NCBI GenBank assembly: GCA_947628005.1
Contig: CANQYI010000003.1
Location: 62,001 to 126,000 of the forward strand
DNA length: 64,000 nt
Source: an uncultured Clostridia bacterium
GTDB lineage: Bacteria > Bacillota > Clostridia > TANB77 > CAG-465
Direction: 5' to 3'
The position numbers and the translations under genes are program-made. Numbering within the stretch: position 1 is the first letter of the stretch; each line of letters starts with the position of its first letter. The notes below the pieces were generated by a model that made no database searches, was not told the origin of the DNA, and saw only the letters and a program-made list of their open reading frames with translations. Of this stretch, positions 42,404 through 52,805 are shown in pieces.

Positions 42404-43558
42404 TTATTTTATAATCTTATCTATATATTTTCTTGCATTTCCATCATTTTCAACATAAATTTTTTTGAATTTTTTCATTTTGATTTTTTCTTGTTCAAAA
42501 TCACAATTAACTATTTTTTCTAATAATTCATCTTCTGTTTTACAAATTCCGTTTGGTAAGTATTCTTCTAAATCAACATAAAATCCTCTTTTTTCTTCGT
42601 ATTCTTCATAATCATAAGCATAACTGTATATTGGTCTTTCTAATATTGAATAGTCAAACATTAAACTTGAATAATCTGAAATCAATATATCAGATATTTT
42701 CATTAATTCATTTAAATTTGGATAATCTGAAACATTAATTATAAAATCATCTGTTTTTATTCCTAATACTTTGTTTACTTCATAATGTGCCCTAAATAAA
42801 ACGACATATTTATTAGATAATTTTTCTCTCCATTTTTCTATGTTAATTGGTGGTGCAATAAAACATCCATCTTTATCTATATAAAATTCTCTAAATGTAG
42901 GTGCATACATAATTACTTTTTTGTCTTTTGGGATGTTTAATTTTTCTCTTATTTTTATTATTTCTTCTTCAGTTGTTACAAAAAGTTCATCATTTCTAGG
43001 AAGTCCTGCTAAAACAACTCTTTCTTTTGGTATTCTAAATACTCTAGGCATAACTTCTAAATCTAGTTTATTTTGGGCATACATTATATCATATTTTGAA
43101 ACATTAAAATCAAATGCTTTTATATGTGCATCATCACCCGTCATTTTTATTATGCTTCCATGCCATGTATTAATATATAATGTCTTTTTGTTTTTAAATT
43201 TTAATCCTCTTTCGATTGATGAATTAGTTATCCAATATTTTGCCTTTAATGCAATAATGAAATAATGTAATGTATCAGTTTTTATTTTTTCTGCTCCCTC
43301 TATCTCAAATTTTTCTGGATTATGAAAAGCCCAATATATTTTATATTTTTTATATTTTTCTTGTGTTTTCATATATTCAAATATGACTCTCGTACTGTCA
43401 TCATACTTTTGTCCACCAAAAGAATTCATCAAAATAATATCATCTTCTACTTTTATAAATATTCTTAATATGCTAAGAAAAAAATTAAAAGAAAAATAAT
43501 ATATTTTATATATAAAAGTATTTGTTTTTAAAATAGTCTTTATTCTATTTTTTATCAT
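42404..43558 (-). CDS. CDP-glycerol glycerophosphotransferase (TagF-like), paralog 1
   Basis: YWITNSSIERGLKFKNKKTLYINTWHG, VLFRAHYEVN, SDYSSLMFDYSI. Confidence 0.9.
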   Translation of the reverse strand: MIKNRIKTILKTNTFIYKIYYFSFNFFLSILRIFIKVEDDIILMNSFGGQKYDDSTRVIFEYMKTQEKYKKYKIYWAFHNPEKFEIEGAEKIKTDTLHYFIIALKAKYWITNSSIERGLKFKNKKTLYINTWHGSIIKMTGDDAHIKAFDFNVSKYDIMYAQNKLDLEVMPRVFRIPKERVVLAGLPRNDELFVTTEEEIIKIREKLNIPKDKKVIMYAPTFREFYIDKDGCFIAPPINIEKWREKLSNKYVVLFRAHYEVNKVLGIKTDDFIINVSDYPNLNELMKISDILISDYSSLMFDYSILERPIYSYAYDYEEYEEKRGFYVDLEEYLPNGICKTEDELLEKIVNCDFEQEKIKMKKFKKIYVENDGNARKYIDKIIK

Positions 43559-43621
43559 TTTAATTTCCTCATAAACTCCTATATTTTTTAATTTTATATT
43601 GTTATATAATTAGCAAATTTA

Positions 43622-45148
43622 TTATTTTAAATCCATAAGAACATCATCCCATGGCTCTTTTCTTACTTGATCCAATGCTTCTTTTATTTTTGTAGATGAT
43701 ATACTTTTTGTATATGGGAAATAAACAATTTTTATTCCTTCTTTTTTTAATTCTTCTTCATATTTATTCCATTTTTCTGTTCCATACCAATCATCGCCAA
43801 CAAATAATATAGAAGCTCCTAACTTTTTACATGCATTAAGTTTATCCATATCATATTGTGGAACTACTGCATCAACATATTTACAAGCTCTTACAATTTC
43901 TATTCTATCTTCAAATGGAATCAAAGCTTTTTTTCCTTTATAAGCTACTAACTCATCTACTGTAACACCAACAACAAGTCTGTCACACATTGCTTTTGCA
44001 TTTTTTAATAAATTCAAATGTCCTATATGAAATAAATCAAATACTCCTGTAGTATACCCAATAATTTCATTCCTCATTGTGTTTTTTTTTAATGTTTCTG
44101 GCTCATTTATATTTAAAAATTGCTCTGCACACCATAATTGCCATTTTTGATTACCTGTTAATTGTTTCATAGGTATATTTTCTTTAAATTCTTCTCTTGT
44201 TGGACCTTCCCAATTTTTAAATATTGCATCAACAGGTCTTGGCATTGGTATTTTAAATGGTACTTCTAAACTAGGATATTTGTATGCAAATAATTCTCTA
44301 ATATCATATTTAGGTTCTCCATTACGAACTCTATTTAAGTCTAATTTATTTTTCATTATCATTTTTGCATATGGATCAAAATATGGCATTCCAGCTGTAT
44401 TAAATGCATTTAAATATGAACTTGAGCTTTCAATAGAAAATACATCATCCATAAAACTCATATAATCTATTTTATTATTATCTAATCTGTACTTTTCAAA
44501 TAATTCAAATACAGAATTATCTGGATTTTTAAGTACTAAATTAGGGTCTAAAAATGTATATCTATTTTTGAATGCATCAAAACTCCATTCTTCAGCAAGT
44601 AATTGGTTCATTCCACCAAAAATTAAATCTGCACTTTCTCCAACAATAATTAATTCGTCCCCATTTTTCTTTGCAGTTATTGCTGCTTTATATATTTGTG
44701 GTTCAATTGAATGAACTGGTGCTCCTTTTGTTTGCATAACTATCGGTGTATATTTTTTGTAATCATCAAATGAAATATCAATGTAATGATGATTCAATTT
44801 TAGTAATTTACAATAACTTTCTGCTCTTTCATTATCCATATTATATACATCTGATAATTCTGTAGAAAATGTATACGCATTGCTTCCCTCTTTCAAATAA
44901 GTAGCTAATATTGCGCTATCCATACCTCCAGATAATAATATTCCTATTTTATTATATTTTTTATATAATTCGTCAAATTCTGATTGAATGAATTTATCAA
45001 TTTCCTTATAATTTGAAACAGCAACACGTTTTTCCTTTTCTACTGCTTCAATATTTTTATGTTTCATCCCCTCATAAAAGTCAACATCATTTTTGTATAT
45101 GTATCTATATGCCATATATGAACTTAAACAAAAATTTTTATTAATCAT
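43622..45148 (-). CDS. Asparagine-synthetase-like domain fused to TagD-like glycerol-3-phosphate cytidylyltransferase
   Basis: GILLSGGMDSAILATYL, VGESADLIFGGM; then GYTTGVFDLFHIGHLNLLKNAKAMCDRLVVGVTVDE, FVGDDWYG, SISSTKIKEAL in one continuous frame; start ATG after GGGAGG. Confidence 0.92.
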   Translation of the reverse strand: MINKNFCLSSYMAYRYIYKNDVDFYEGMKHKNIEAVEKEKRVAVSNYKEIDKFIQSEFDELYKKYNKIGILLSGGMDSAILATYLKEGSNAYTFSTELSDVYNMDNERAESYCKLLKLNHHYIDISFDDYKKYTPIVMQTKGAPVHSIEPQIYKAAITAKKNGDELIIVGESADLIFGGMNQLLAEEWSFDAFKNRYTFLDPNLVLKNPDNSVFELFEKYRLDNNKIDYMSFMDDVFSIESSSSYLNAFNTAGMPYFDPYAKMIMKNKLDLNRVRNGEPKYDIRELFAYKYPSLEVPFKIPMPRPVDAIFKNWEGPTREEFKENIPMKQLTGNQKWQLWCAEQFLNINEPETLKKNTMRNEIIGYTTGVFDLFHIGHLNLLKNAKAMCDRLVVGVTVDELVAYKGKKALIPFEDRIEIVRACKYVDAVVPQYDMDKLNACKKLGASILFVGDDWYGTEKWNKYEEELKKEGIKIVYFPYTKSISSTKIKEALDQVRKEPWDDVLMDLK

Positions 45149-45235
45149 TTCTTTTCCTCCCAATATATACCATTAAATTATATCACAATATTAAGTTTTT
45201 TTCAATATTTTTAGCAAAATATCGCTTTCATATTT

Positions 45236-46210
45236 TTAATTTCCATATATTGTATTATATAAGTCAAGTTTTGCCTTCTCAATATCACTTACAAAATAAT
45301 AAATTCCATCTATCATTTGGTCACTTGCGTATTCTTGTGTAGGTACTTGTTTAGACATAATATTAGATAAGTAACTAGACTTATTTGAATAAACTTCACT
45401 AAGTAAAGTAGCATATTTTAAAGTGTTGATATTTGTTGTAACTTGAGAAAGTAAATCATTTGACATTCCTAATATATCTTTCATGTCTAAAGAAAATATC
45501 TTATAAAGCAAAGCTTCCATTACATCTCTTTGTCTGCTTGCTCTCGTAAAATCGTTTCCTATCGTTCTATTTCTTGAATGTTTTAAAGCTTCTGTTCCAT
45601 TTAATAAAACTTTTCCACTATTTTGCAAACGTTCATCATTAATTCCAATATATCTTTTTTCTTCAGGTGTAAGAGAAAGTTCTATTCCACCAACTTTATC
45701 AATAACATTTACTAGTCCATTAAAATCAATAGTTGTATATTCTGTTAAATTTAAATTAAAGTTAGTATTTATAGTTTTTATACTTAATGCTTCTTGACCA
45801 TAAGCATAAGCATGATTTATTTTAGTCTTCCCATAACCCGGAACTTCTACATAAGTATCTCTTGGTATACTTATTAACTTTATATTCTTTTTTATTGTAT
45901 TTATAGATACTATCATAATTGTATCAGAACGTCCAGCTTCCATATTACTTATATCACGTGAATCTGATCCAAATAATACAAAATTTATTATATCATCAAA
46001 TTCATCTTCTGTTACTTCATTATCTAATGTATCATTCAAATCATTTAATAAATCATTATTTACTGATAAATCTTCTTTATCTATGTCATTTTTTTTAACA
46101 TTTTTTAATATTCTGTAATAATAAATTCCAAGTAAGCCTAACGCAACTAATATTATTAAAATTGCTACTATTAAAATTATACTTCTTTTCTTACTCATTT
46201 TTTTCTCCAA
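45236..46210 (-). CDS. LytR-CpsA-Psr family protein
   Basis: FGSDSRDISNMEAGRSDTIMIVSINTIKKNIKLISIPRDTYVEVPG; RASRQRDVMEAL. Confidence 0.93.
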   Translation of the reverse strand: MEKKMSKKRSIILIVAILIILVALGLLGIYYYRILKNVKKNDIDKEDLSVNNDLLNDLNDTLDNEVTEDEFDDIINFVLFGSDSRDISNMEAGRSDTIMIVSINTIKKNIKLISIPRDTYVEVPGYGKTKINHAYAYGQEALSIKTINTNFNLNLTEYTTIDFNGLVNVIDKVGGIELSLTPEEKRYIGINDERLQNSGKVLLNGTEALKHSRNRTIGNDFTRASRQRDVMEALLYKIFSLDMKDILGMSNDLLSQVTTNINTLKYATLLSEVYSNKSSYLSNIMSKQVPTQEYASDQMIDGIYYFVSDIEKAKLDLYNTIYGN

Positions 46211-46222
46211 TCTAAAAGAATT

Positions 46223-47773
46223 TTAAATACATTTATTTTTTTGCTTAAATATCTTTAACTTAATATTAGACATTATTTTCTTTATTAGTTTTATATAATA
46301 TTTGAACTCATTTTTATTTTTAAAAATTAAACAGTAAAATAAATTAGGAATGATTAAACATATAATTAACTTTATAATAAAGTTAATTATTGTAACTTCT
46401 TTAAACAATTTACAAATAATATATGTAATAAATAAGGCAATTAAACCAACTATTGTGTATATACCGTATTGCTTTAGATACTTGCTTAATTTTTGTTTTA
46501 AAGCATACTTATATAATACATATGGCTCTATCCAAAAACAAGTTGTTATTGTACTAATTATTGTTCCCATAAATACTCCAGCCACATTAAATTTTTTTAC
46601 TAGTAAAATGGAAACTACAATATTAATTACCGACTCAATTATTGGCTTATATCTATCTTGCCAATATAATCCTAATGCATCTTTATATGTTAATACAGTC
46701 TTTCTCATACCTGTAATATAAAAACTCATTACAATACAAATTACAGTTAAAACGTCAAATATATATTCTTTACCTAACCATAATGATATGAAATCATTAA
46801 ATAATATAAATAACCCAATTGCTGCAAATGAAAAAATCCAAAAATTTAAGAAAAATACTTTTTTAAACACATCATAAACTTTATCTTCAGTTTCAACTGC
46901 TGCTAAATTACCTATTCCCGCAGTAATTGATGAAAATACTTGTGAAAGTATAATTGTAATTGAATTAGTTATAAGGTAATAATTAGAATAAATTCCTACC
47001 TCATTTAATCCAACATATTTAGATATTATAAGATTATCTGTAGAATTTACTACTACACCACCTATCTTATGCAATGTCATTGCAGATACATTCTTTGCTA
47101 TGCTTTTTTTTGTTATTTTATCCAATTTGTTTACATTTTTTTCTTTTAAATAAGGATACATTTTATCAGCTTTTCTAGATACCATAATATTTTCTAACAA
47201 TGTCATTATAATTTGTAACACTAAGAAAACTATGTAATTTCTAGTTATAAGTAAACCAATTATTTGCGAAACATTTAACAAAAAATAGAATGTATATCTA
47301 TAAACAGTAGCTATATATTTTTTTTGATCAGATGTTATTAATACTCTTTTATATGAATAAAAATAAGATATAGAAGAATTTGCTACAAATAAAATGTAAA
47401 TTAAATTAATATTTGGAATATTCGGCATATCGTTAATTAAATGTGGTAAAAGTGGTGTTAAAAGTACTCCTATTACAAATATAATTATTCCAATAACCCT
47501 ATAAGCTATTTTATATAGTTGCATTAAACTCTTTATTTTTTCATTGTCTTTTTCAGCTAATGGTTTATACAAATTATATGTTATAGCTGTTCCTACACCT
47601 AATTCAGCGAGTGTTAACATTGATAAAATGTTAGAGAACAGTCCACTAAGTCCTAAATATTCAGAAGTTAGAATTCTTACGAAAACTAGTCTTGAAAGTA
47701 AACTTATTAAAATTCCTACAATTTGTCCACCAAAAGCAAAGAGTAAATTTTTTATTGAACTTTCTGTACGCAT
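46223..47773 (-). CDS. Polysaccharide flippase (Wzx-like)
   Basis: ~12-14 TM segments; RILTSEYLGLSGLFSNILSMLTLAELGVGTAI. Confidence 0.9.
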   Translation of the reverse strand: MRTESSIKNLLFAFGGQIVGILISLLSRLVFVRILTSEYLGLSGLFSNILSMLTLAELGVGTAITYNLYKPLAEKDNEKIKSLMQLYKIAYRVIGIIIFVIGVLLTPLLPHLINDMPNIPNINLIYILFVANSSISYFYSYKRVLITSDQKKYIATVYRYTFYFLLNVSQIIGLLITRNYIVFLVLQIIMTLLENIMVSRKADKMYPYLKEKNVNKLDKITKKSIAKNVSAMTLHKIGGVVVNSTDNLIISKYVGLNEVGIYSNYYLITNSITIILSQVFSSITAGIGNLAAVETEDKVYDVFKKVFFLNFWIFSFAAIGLFILFNDFISLWLGKEYIFDVLTVICIVMSFYITGMRKTVLTYKDALGLYWQDRYKPIIESVINIVVSILLVKKFNVAGVFMGTIISTITTCFWIEPYVLYKYALKQKLSKYLKQYGIYTIVGLIALFITYIICKLFKEVTIINFIIKLIICLIIPNLFYCLIFKNKNEFKYYIKLIKKIMSNIKLKIFKQKNKCI

Positions 47774-47813
47774 TTTTTATCCTTTCCTTAAAAATAAATA
47801 TTTTAAACTTATA

Positions 47814-48806
47814 TTACCTTGTATAATTTTTAAATATACCTAAAATTATATAGGTCAATCTTTTTGATATTTTAAACATACAAAATTGTATTTTCTTTTT
47901 CTTTCCTTTTAAAATTCTATTTGCATATATAAAGTGCGTATTTTTTATTTTATCAAATAATTCTTCTGTATATTTGCTATAATATAATTCCTTTTCTCTT
48001 GCTCTTACTAAATGCCATAATAGTCCTATATACATACTTAATGTACCCAAATCAACATATTCCTTATTGTAATCTTTTTCTATTAAAAATTTTTCTCGTT
48101 GTTTACAAATGAATATTCCTTGCTTAAGTAATTCTAAGTTCATTGTATTAACAGCGCTTCCTTTTCTAACAAAATAATAATATATTATTTGATCAGTTGT
48201 TACAATTAAATTTATTTTATCAAACAAAAGATACATAATACCCAAATCTTCAAAAATCTTTACTATCGGCAATCTGATATTATAAAATAGCTCTTTTTTA
48301 AATAATTTATTACATAAATGATTGGTTAACTCTCTATCTTCTAATAATTTATGCATTGCAACTTCCTTATTAAATATCTGTACTTTTTTTTGAATATTAG
48401 GATTTTTATTAATAGTTTCATTTTCTGTAAATCTCTTATAAGCCCCTACAGCTATGTCAGCATTATTTTCTTCTAATAGCTTTATTAAAGTTTCATACAT
48501 ATTATTTTCTATATAATCATCTGGGTCAACAAAGCCAATATAATCTCCGTTAGCTATATCTAATGCCGCATTTCGAGCTGAACTTACACCTGAATTTGAT
48601 TGATTTATAATCTTTATTCTCTTATCTTGTGAAGCATATTTTTTGCAAATATTTAAGCAATTATCTTTTGAGCCATCATTTACCAATATAATTTCTAAAT
48701 TCTTATATGTTTGATTAATAATAGATAAAATACATTTATCTAAATACTTTTCTACCATATATATAGGAACAATTACACTAATTAATTTATCTTCCATAAA
48801 ATACAT
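47814..48806 (-). CDS. Glycosyltransferase family 2
   Basis: ISVIVPIYMVEKYLDKCILSIINQTYKNLEIILVNDGSKDN. Confidence 0.94.
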   Translation of the reverse strand: MYFMEDKLISVIVPIYMVEKYLDKCILSIINQTYKNLEIILVNDGSKDNCLNICKKYASQDKRIKIINQSNSGVSSARNAALDIANGDYIGFVDPDDYIENNMYETLIKLLEENNADIAVGAYKRFTENETINKNPNIQKKVQIFNKEVAMHKLLEDRELTNHLCNKLFKKELFYNIRLPIVKIFEDLGIMYLLFDKINLIVTTDQIIYYYFVRKGSAVNTMNLELLKQGIFICKQREKFLIEKDYNKEYVDLGTLSMYIGLLWHLVRAREKELYYSKYTEELFDKIKNTHFIYANRILKGKKKKIQFCMFKISKRLTYIILGIFKNYTR

Positions 48807-48862
48807 TCCAATATCTTTATATTAGAATCTCCTTTCCTAATTTACTATACATTTATATACTT

Positions 48863-50113
48863 TTATTCTATTAACTTTTCTTTATTTCCATCATTACTTT
48901 TATTTAATACATAACACGAATTAATTAATAAGAGTGGTAAGACATTATATCTATGTCTTGTTGCAGTTCCACTATTTGCAGTTCCCAAAGAAAAGACTAA
49001 TGTAACAGCTAAAAATGAGCTAAATATTATAGATAAGCCAATTTTTTTTCTCTTTATCATAACAAAAAATAAATATAAATATACAACTGAATCCAATAAA
49101 AAATTGCACATATCTGCAATACCCCTAAAATCCCATGGCATAGGTGAAAATAAAAAGTAGACAAATTTAAAAGGTGAATATAAAAATAATTGATATATAT
49201 TTGTTATTTTCATATTAGTCAAATAAGCAGAACCACCTTTTGCCTTTGAAACAGATTCATACAAAGTATCAAAATCAGTAAATTTTTTAAATCTCGTATC
49301 AAAATTAGTAAAGAAATATCCACCTAATACTATCAATAATATAATAAGTATTACCAATTTGTAACTATTTCTTCCTATTAAATCAATTTTTCCTTTTTTT
49401 CTATCATACATAAAATAGAATATTAAATAAGTGAAAAATACAAATATTAATGCTGAGTGAAATAAAGAAGCTAATAAAGAATATAATAATGCTAAAATCA
49501 TATATTTACTTTTTTTATCATAATGCCAATAAATAGCTTTTTCAATTGAAATAGTAGTTAATAAAGTAATTAAAGTATCCCTTCTTAAAATAGAATTCAA
49601 GAAAATTACATTTGGCATAAAACAAATTAAATATATGCCTATATTTTTGCTACGTTTATCTAAATTTAATTTATTTAATATCTTGATTATATATATAATT
49701 GATATCATAGAAGTAATAACTGTTGTAAATTGTGCTCCTAATCTATTAGTTCCTATAAAAATAAAAAAGATATATAATAATTTAGTATAAAATTCACCAT
49801 ATACAGTATCTGTTATAGAAAGATTACCATTATATAAATTTAAAGCTGTATTATAAAACCCTTCATCATCTGCTCCTGCGTGCGGAATCCTGAAAAAGTA
49901 TAAATCAATTATCATACATATAAATCTAATAGCAAATGCTAATAATAATATTTGTTTATATTTTTTTACATTTTTATTATTAAAAATGTAAAAAAGTAGA
50001 AGTATAGATGACATTCCTACAAATATTACTGATAAAATTATATAACTAACACCTATAGTTTTTAATGTAAGGCACAAAATAATTATAAAACAAAAAAATA
50101 CAAGGGTTACCAT
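48863..50113 (-). CDS. Polysaccharide polymerase-like membrane protein (Wzy/EpsG type)
   Basis: Multi-TM protein in EPS cluster; RBS before ATG at 50113. Confidence 0.7.
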   Translation of the reverse strand: MVTLVFFCFIIILCLTLKTIGVSYIILSVIFVGMSSILLLFYIFNNKNVKKYKQILLLAFAIRFICMIIDLYFFRIPHAGADDEGFYNTALNLYNGNLSITDTVYGEFYTKLLYIFFIFIGTNRLGAQFTTVITSMISIIYIIKILNKLNLDKRSKNIGIYLICFMPNVIFLNSILRRDTLITLLTTISIEKAIYWHYDKKSKYMILALLYSLLASLFHSALIFVFFTYLIFYFMYDRKKGKIDLIGRNSYKLVILIILLIVLGGYFFTNFDTRFKKFTDFDTLYESVSKAKGGSAYLTNMKITNIYQLFLYSPFKFVYFLFSPMPWDFRGIADMCNFLLDSVVYLYLFFVMIKRKKIGLSIIFSSFLAVTLVFSLGTANSGTATRHRYNVLPLLLINSCYVLNKSNDGNKEKLIE

Positions 50114-50175
50114 AAATTTTTCACTTCTCCTATTAATATCAATTATAAATATCACTTTATTTACTAAATATATAT

Positions 50176-51279
50176 TTATACACTTTTTTCAAATTGCAAA
50201 TAAAAATTAGTTATTTTAATTATATTATCATTTATATCAAAACCACTATCTATTACTTTATTTAACATATTTTTTCTTTCATAAATTTTATTTTCAAAAA
50301 TAAATGTAGCCCATTTTTTTGCTTCATCATCTAATGAAAAATATGTTAATAAATCACTAATTTTTGCTTCTTTAGCTACAACATCTTTGCTTGTAATACA
50401 TCTTAATCCAGAAGCTTGTGCTTCTATTAAAACTATTCCTAATCCTTCAAATCTTGAAGGTAGAACGAAATAATCCATAGCTTGCATAAGATCATTAACA
50501 TCATTTCTATCTTCTAACATGATCACTTTATCATTCAACTTATTTTTATCTATATATTGTATAACTTGATTTTTTAAATTCCCTTTTCCTATTAAAAGTA
50601 ACTTTGAATTTTCATTTAACTTTATAAATTCATTAAATATTTTTAATAAAAACAAGGGATTCTTTTGATAAGATAATCTTGCGACATTACCTATTACAAA
50701 ACAATCTTTATCAATTTTAAGATTTTTCCTTATTTCATTTCTAATTTTTTCATTATAAATAAATTTATTTGTATCTATAAAATTATTTATTACTTCGAAT
50801 TTTGAATTTTTTCCAAATAGAAATATTCCTGCTTGTTTAGAACACGCAAATTTATAGTTCGCATTTTTATTTATTTTAGTTCTTAAGTATCTTTTATAAA
50901 TATTAACAAATACATTTTTCCCATATTTATTATTATGGCTGTGCGCTATTCTTACTGGTATTCCCGCTTTATTTGCTCTTTCCAAAATAAGTCCTGAAAC
51001 TTGATTTATGTGCGAATGAATTATATTATATTTGGACTTATTCTCAATTAAAAAATTATCTAAATTTTTTATATATTTTCTTTGACCAACTTTTTGTAAA
51101 GCATCTATATAATAAATTTTTCCACCCAACTTTTCTATTTCTTCTTCAAAAACACCTTTTCTATTTACTAAAAAATCAAATTGTATTTTCTCTCTATCAA
51201 TATTTCTATATAAATTCATTAAAAAATTTTCAGTTCCACCTTGTTGCATGCTTCCGACTACATGTAAAACTCTAATCAT
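50176..51279 (-). CDS. Glycosyltransferase family 4/1
   Basis: VLHVVGSMQQGGTENFLMNLYR, LPSRFEGLGIVLIEAQASGL. Confidence 0.93.
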   Translation of the reverse strand: MIRVLHVVGSMQQGGTENFLMNLYRNIDREKIQFDFLVNRKGVFEEEIEKLGGKIYYIDALQKVGQRKYIKNLDNFLIENKSKYNIIHSHINQVSGLILERANKAGIPVRIAHSHNNKYGKNVFVNIYKRYLRTKINKNANYKFACSKQAGIFLFGKNSKFEVINNFIDTNKFIYNEKIRNEIRKNLKIDKDCFVIGNVARLSYQKNPLFLLKIFNEFIKLNENSKLLLIGKGNLKNQVIQYIDKNKLNDKVIMLEDRNDVNDLMQAMDYFVLPSRFEGLGIVLIEAQASGLRCITSKDVVAKEAKISDLLTYFSLDDEAKKWATFIFENKIYERKNMLNKVIDSGFDINDNIIKITNFYLQFEKSV

Positions 51280-51289
51280 TTTTTCTCCT

Positions 51290-52087
51290 CTAACACAATA
51301 TATCATAAATATCTTTAATTGAATCTACTACATATGTAGGATTAAACTCTGTAACTTCTAAATCTTCTTTTTTGGTTTCACCTGTAAGAACACAAATCGA
51401 AGTAATACCTGCATTTATTCCACAAGCAATATCTGTATATAATCTATCACCTATAATTGCTATTTTGTTCAAAGGTACATCATACATCTTTGAAACAATA
51501 TCTACCATTTCTCTTTTAGGTTTTCCTATATATAAAGGTTCTCTATTTGTTGCTACTTTTAACATATTACATATAGATCCACAATCTGGTATAAACATTT
51601 TGTCTTTTATAGGACACACTAAGTCTGGATTAGTCGCTATATATTTAATTCCTTTATTTAATAAATAACAAGCATCTTGTATTTTTTTATAGTTTAATTC
51701 TGTATCAAATCCTACTACCAAATAATCAATATCTTCATTTACATCTTCACATATATAAAATCCTTGTGATTTTAATTCATCTTTTAAGGATTTTGTTCCT
51801 ACTACGTATAAACTTGCATTTTTCTTTTTATCATTCAAATAAATGGAAGTTGCTTGTGCAGATGTAAACATATTTTTTTCAGTAGCTTTAAATCCTAATC
51901 TATGCAATTTCTCTAAATAACTATTCACATTTTTTGATGAATTATTTGTTAGAAAAATATATTTTTTATTCTGCTTATTTAATAAATCTATAAATTCTAT
52001 GCTACCTTTAAAAACTTCATCTTCTAAATATAGAGTTCCATCCATATCTAGTAAAAACATTTCTATATCTTTAATATTTTCATTCAT
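51290..52087 (-). CDS. HAD-IIA (NagD/AraL-like) phosphatase
   Basis: MFLLDMDGTLYLEDEVFKGS, FLTNNSSK, GKPKREM, IGDRLYTDIACGINAG. Confidence 0.9.
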   Translation of the reverse strand: MNENIKDIEMFLLDMDGTLYLEDEVFKGSIEFIDLLNKQNKKYIFLTNNSSKNVNSYLEKLHRLGFKATEKNMFTSAQATSIYLNDKKKNASLYVVGTKSLKDELKSQGFYICEDVNEDIDYLVVGFDTELNYKKIQDACYLLNKGIKYIATNPDLVCPIKDKMFIPDCGSICNMLKVATNREPLYIGKPKREMVDIVSKMYDVPLNKIAIIGDRLYTDIACGINAGITSICVLTGETKKEDLEVTEFNPTYVVDSIKDIYDILC

Positions 52088-52097
52088 AAAATTCACC

Positions 52098-52805
52098 TTA
52101 AAATAGTTCTTCTGCATGTTTTAAATCTTCATGATTATCAATTTCAACCCAGTTATACTTTATATCTAATGAATGAAATTCTTCTTCTTTTAATAACATA
52201 TCTAGTGCAACTTCAGTCCATGAATTTAGATTTTTATCTACGTTTATAATTTTATCAATTATTGAAAACAATTTTTTACCTGATTGCTTTGAAAGTTTAT
52301 ATACATCTATGGAAACACCATAGGCATCCTCTTTAGTAATAGCTTTACTTATATTTGTTATTACATTACCATTTTTTACTATTTTCATTGATTCTTCAAT
52401 ATATATACCATCATCGCATACTATTAAATTTTCAAAATCATTTTCTAATAACTCTTTAATTATTGCTTCTTCATAATATACATCAGCATTCATAAGTATA
52501 AAGTTATCATCTTTTACATATTCTTTAGTTAAATAAAGAGAATACATATTGTTTGTACTTTCATACACTTTATTTTCAACTATATTTACACCTTTATATA
52601 TTTCATTTATATAATTTTTTAATTTGTCTGATTTATATCCAGTAACCACTATAATATCTTTTAATTCTATTCCATTTCTAATTAAATTAGATAATTGTTT
52701 TTCTATAATTTTTACATTATTTACTTCTACCATACATTTAGGTAAATTATCAGTTATTGGTCTTAATCTACTTCCATAACCTGCTGCAAGTATAATTGCT
52801 TTCAT
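52098..52805 (-). CDS. Sugar/polyol-phosphate nucleotidyltransferase
   Basis: MKAIILAAGYGSRLRPITDNLPKCMVEV. Confidence 0.9.
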   Translation of the reverse strand: MKAIILAAGYGSRLRPITDNLPKCMVEVNNVKIIEKQLSNLIRNGIELKDIIVVTGYKSDKLKNYINEIYKGVNIVENKVYESTNNMYSLYLTKEYVKDDNFILMNADVYYEEAIIKELLENDFENLIVCDDGIYIEESMKIVKNGNVITNISKAITKEDAYGVSIDVYKLSKQSGKKLFSIIDKIINVDKNLNSWTEVALDMLLKEEEFHSLDIKYNWVEIDNHEDLKHAEELF

